A DNA stretch of 41,325 nucleotides from Chloroflexota bacterium. Its GTDB lineage: Bacteria; Chloroflexota; Limnocylindria; Limnocylindrales; CSP1-4. The position numbers and the translations under genes were made by a program. The stretch lies in NCBI GenBank assembly GCA_003152995.1, contig PMBR01000134.1, forward strand, positions 1-41,325. Reading direction: 5' to 3'. Below, piece after piece: positions 40,876 to 41,325 of the stretch (within the stretch, counting starts at the first letter, position 1; each line of letters starts with the position of its first letter). The notes below the pieces were generated by a model. It searched no databases. It was not told the DNA's origin and was given only the letters and a program-made list of their open reading frames with translations.

Positions 40876-41325
40876 CTACCGCCCGAAGATCTCCGTGAGC
40901 TCGAACGGCGCGGTCGACTCGAGCTGGTCGTAGCGGCAGTCCGAGGGGCGTTTGTCGGGGCGCCAGCGCCGGAAGGAAGTGGCGTGGCGGAAGCGATCGC
41001 CCTGGAGGTGGTCATAAGCGACCTCGCAGACGCGCTCGGCTCGCAGCGGCTCCCACGTCAGGTCGCGGTCTCGGTTCCAGCGGCTCGTTGCGCCGGGCAG
41101 GCGCTGGCCTGACTCGCGAGCGGCGGCCTCCCATTGCGCCCATTCGGCCCAGGGGTGCCCGGCGAGCGCGTTCTCGCGCAGCGGCGCCAGCTCTTCGACC
41201 AGCTGCCGTCGCTTATCCACAGTGAAGCTGGCGGTGATTCCGACATGGTTCAACCGGCCCGTATCGTCGAAAAGCCCCAGCAGGAGCGAGCCGACCAGAG
41301 TTCCCGGTCCGTTCTTGTGCCATCG
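40876..41325 (-). CDS. ATP-dependent DNA ligase, C-terminal part (5' truncated by window edge)
   Basis: 149 codons visible, reading in from the right edge. GPGTLVGSLLLGLFDD and LNHVGITASF are the start of the OB-fold after the adenylation domain. RWNRDRDLTWEPLRAERVCE, VAYDHLQGDRFRHATSFRRW and RPDKRPSDCRYDQLE are the C-terminal signatures of LigC/LigD-type ligases. The catalytic Lys of adenylation lies outside the window. The gene is convergent with the LigD polymerase, 53 bases apart, so ligase and polymerase are split between two genes. A possible TTG at 41253 is internal. Confidence 0.9.
   Translation of the reverse strand, partial: RWHKNGPGTLVGSLLLGLFDDTGRLNHVGITASFTVDKRRQLVEELAPLRENALAGHPWAEWAQWEAAARESGQRLPGATSRWNRDRDLTWEPLRAERVCEVAYDHLQGDRFRHATSFRRWRPDKRPSDCRYDQLESTAPFELTEIFGR

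Overview
The window is chromosomal DNA of a high-GC bacterium (by eye about two thirds G+C, with G/C-ending codons). The gene types suggest a Chloroflexota lineage (Limnocylindria-like soil or freshwater groups) or a distant actinobacterium. Pointers are the TPM-domain/PspA pair, zinc-ribbon membrane proteins with outward domains, a stand-alone LigD polymerase, and a histidine kinase H-box of the SHNLQTPLTS type. This placement is an inference; there is no rRNA or core marker gene. I see no transposase, integrase, phage gene or CRISPR array.

Layout. 1-1.7 kb: the 3' part of an endonuclease III-type glycosylase, convergent with a polytopic membrane protein that starts at a TTG behind a perfect Shine-Dalgarno. 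1.9-12.1 kb: one 3391-residue secreted protein with a gluzincin metallopeptidase head, calcium-binding repeats, 17 tandem beta-sandwich repeats and a C-terminal beta-propeller. 12.2-16.1 kb: two tandem paralogous lipoproteins, the second divergent from an OmpR-type two-component system; the duplication also copied the shared promoter and the first codons of the regulator. 16.4-22.1 kb: a nitrilase-family amidase, an HD-domain protein, two proteins that each seem to carry two copies of the same small barrel domain, a secreted family of unknown function and an MFS transporter.

22.3-26.4 kb: two consecutive proteins with the plan cytoplasmic zinc ribbon, one membrane helix, external domain (papain-like peptidase with PKD in one, Kelch propeller in the other), separated by an 11-bp direct repeat of 22-bp period. 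26.5-30.5 kb: a methyltransferase, tRNA-Thr(CGT), and an envelope-stress pair (TPM-domain protein plus PspA). 30.5-35 kb: a CheB-CheR-PAS-histidine kinase fusion overlapping a NarL-type regulator, followed by a small acidic protein. 35-38.1 kb: a cysteine-rich secreted, membrane-tethered protein, a YggT-like and a GlsB-like membrane protein, and an AIM24 protein. Two copies of an exact 20-bp sequence lie upstream of the first two. 38.2-39.5 kb: a divergent YceI/MarR pair over a palindromic operator candidate. 39.5 kb-end: a LigD-type polymerase convergent with an ATP-dependent DNA ligase that runs off the window, suggesting a split non-homologous end-joining locus.

The common theme is sensing and response at the cell envelope: several large secreted or membrane-tethered proteins sit among two complete two-component systems and a set of stress genes. 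The least described items are the giant metallopeptidase/repeat/propeller protein, the duplicated lipoprotein-promoter cassette, the zinc-ribbon ectodomain pair and the double-barrel proteins.
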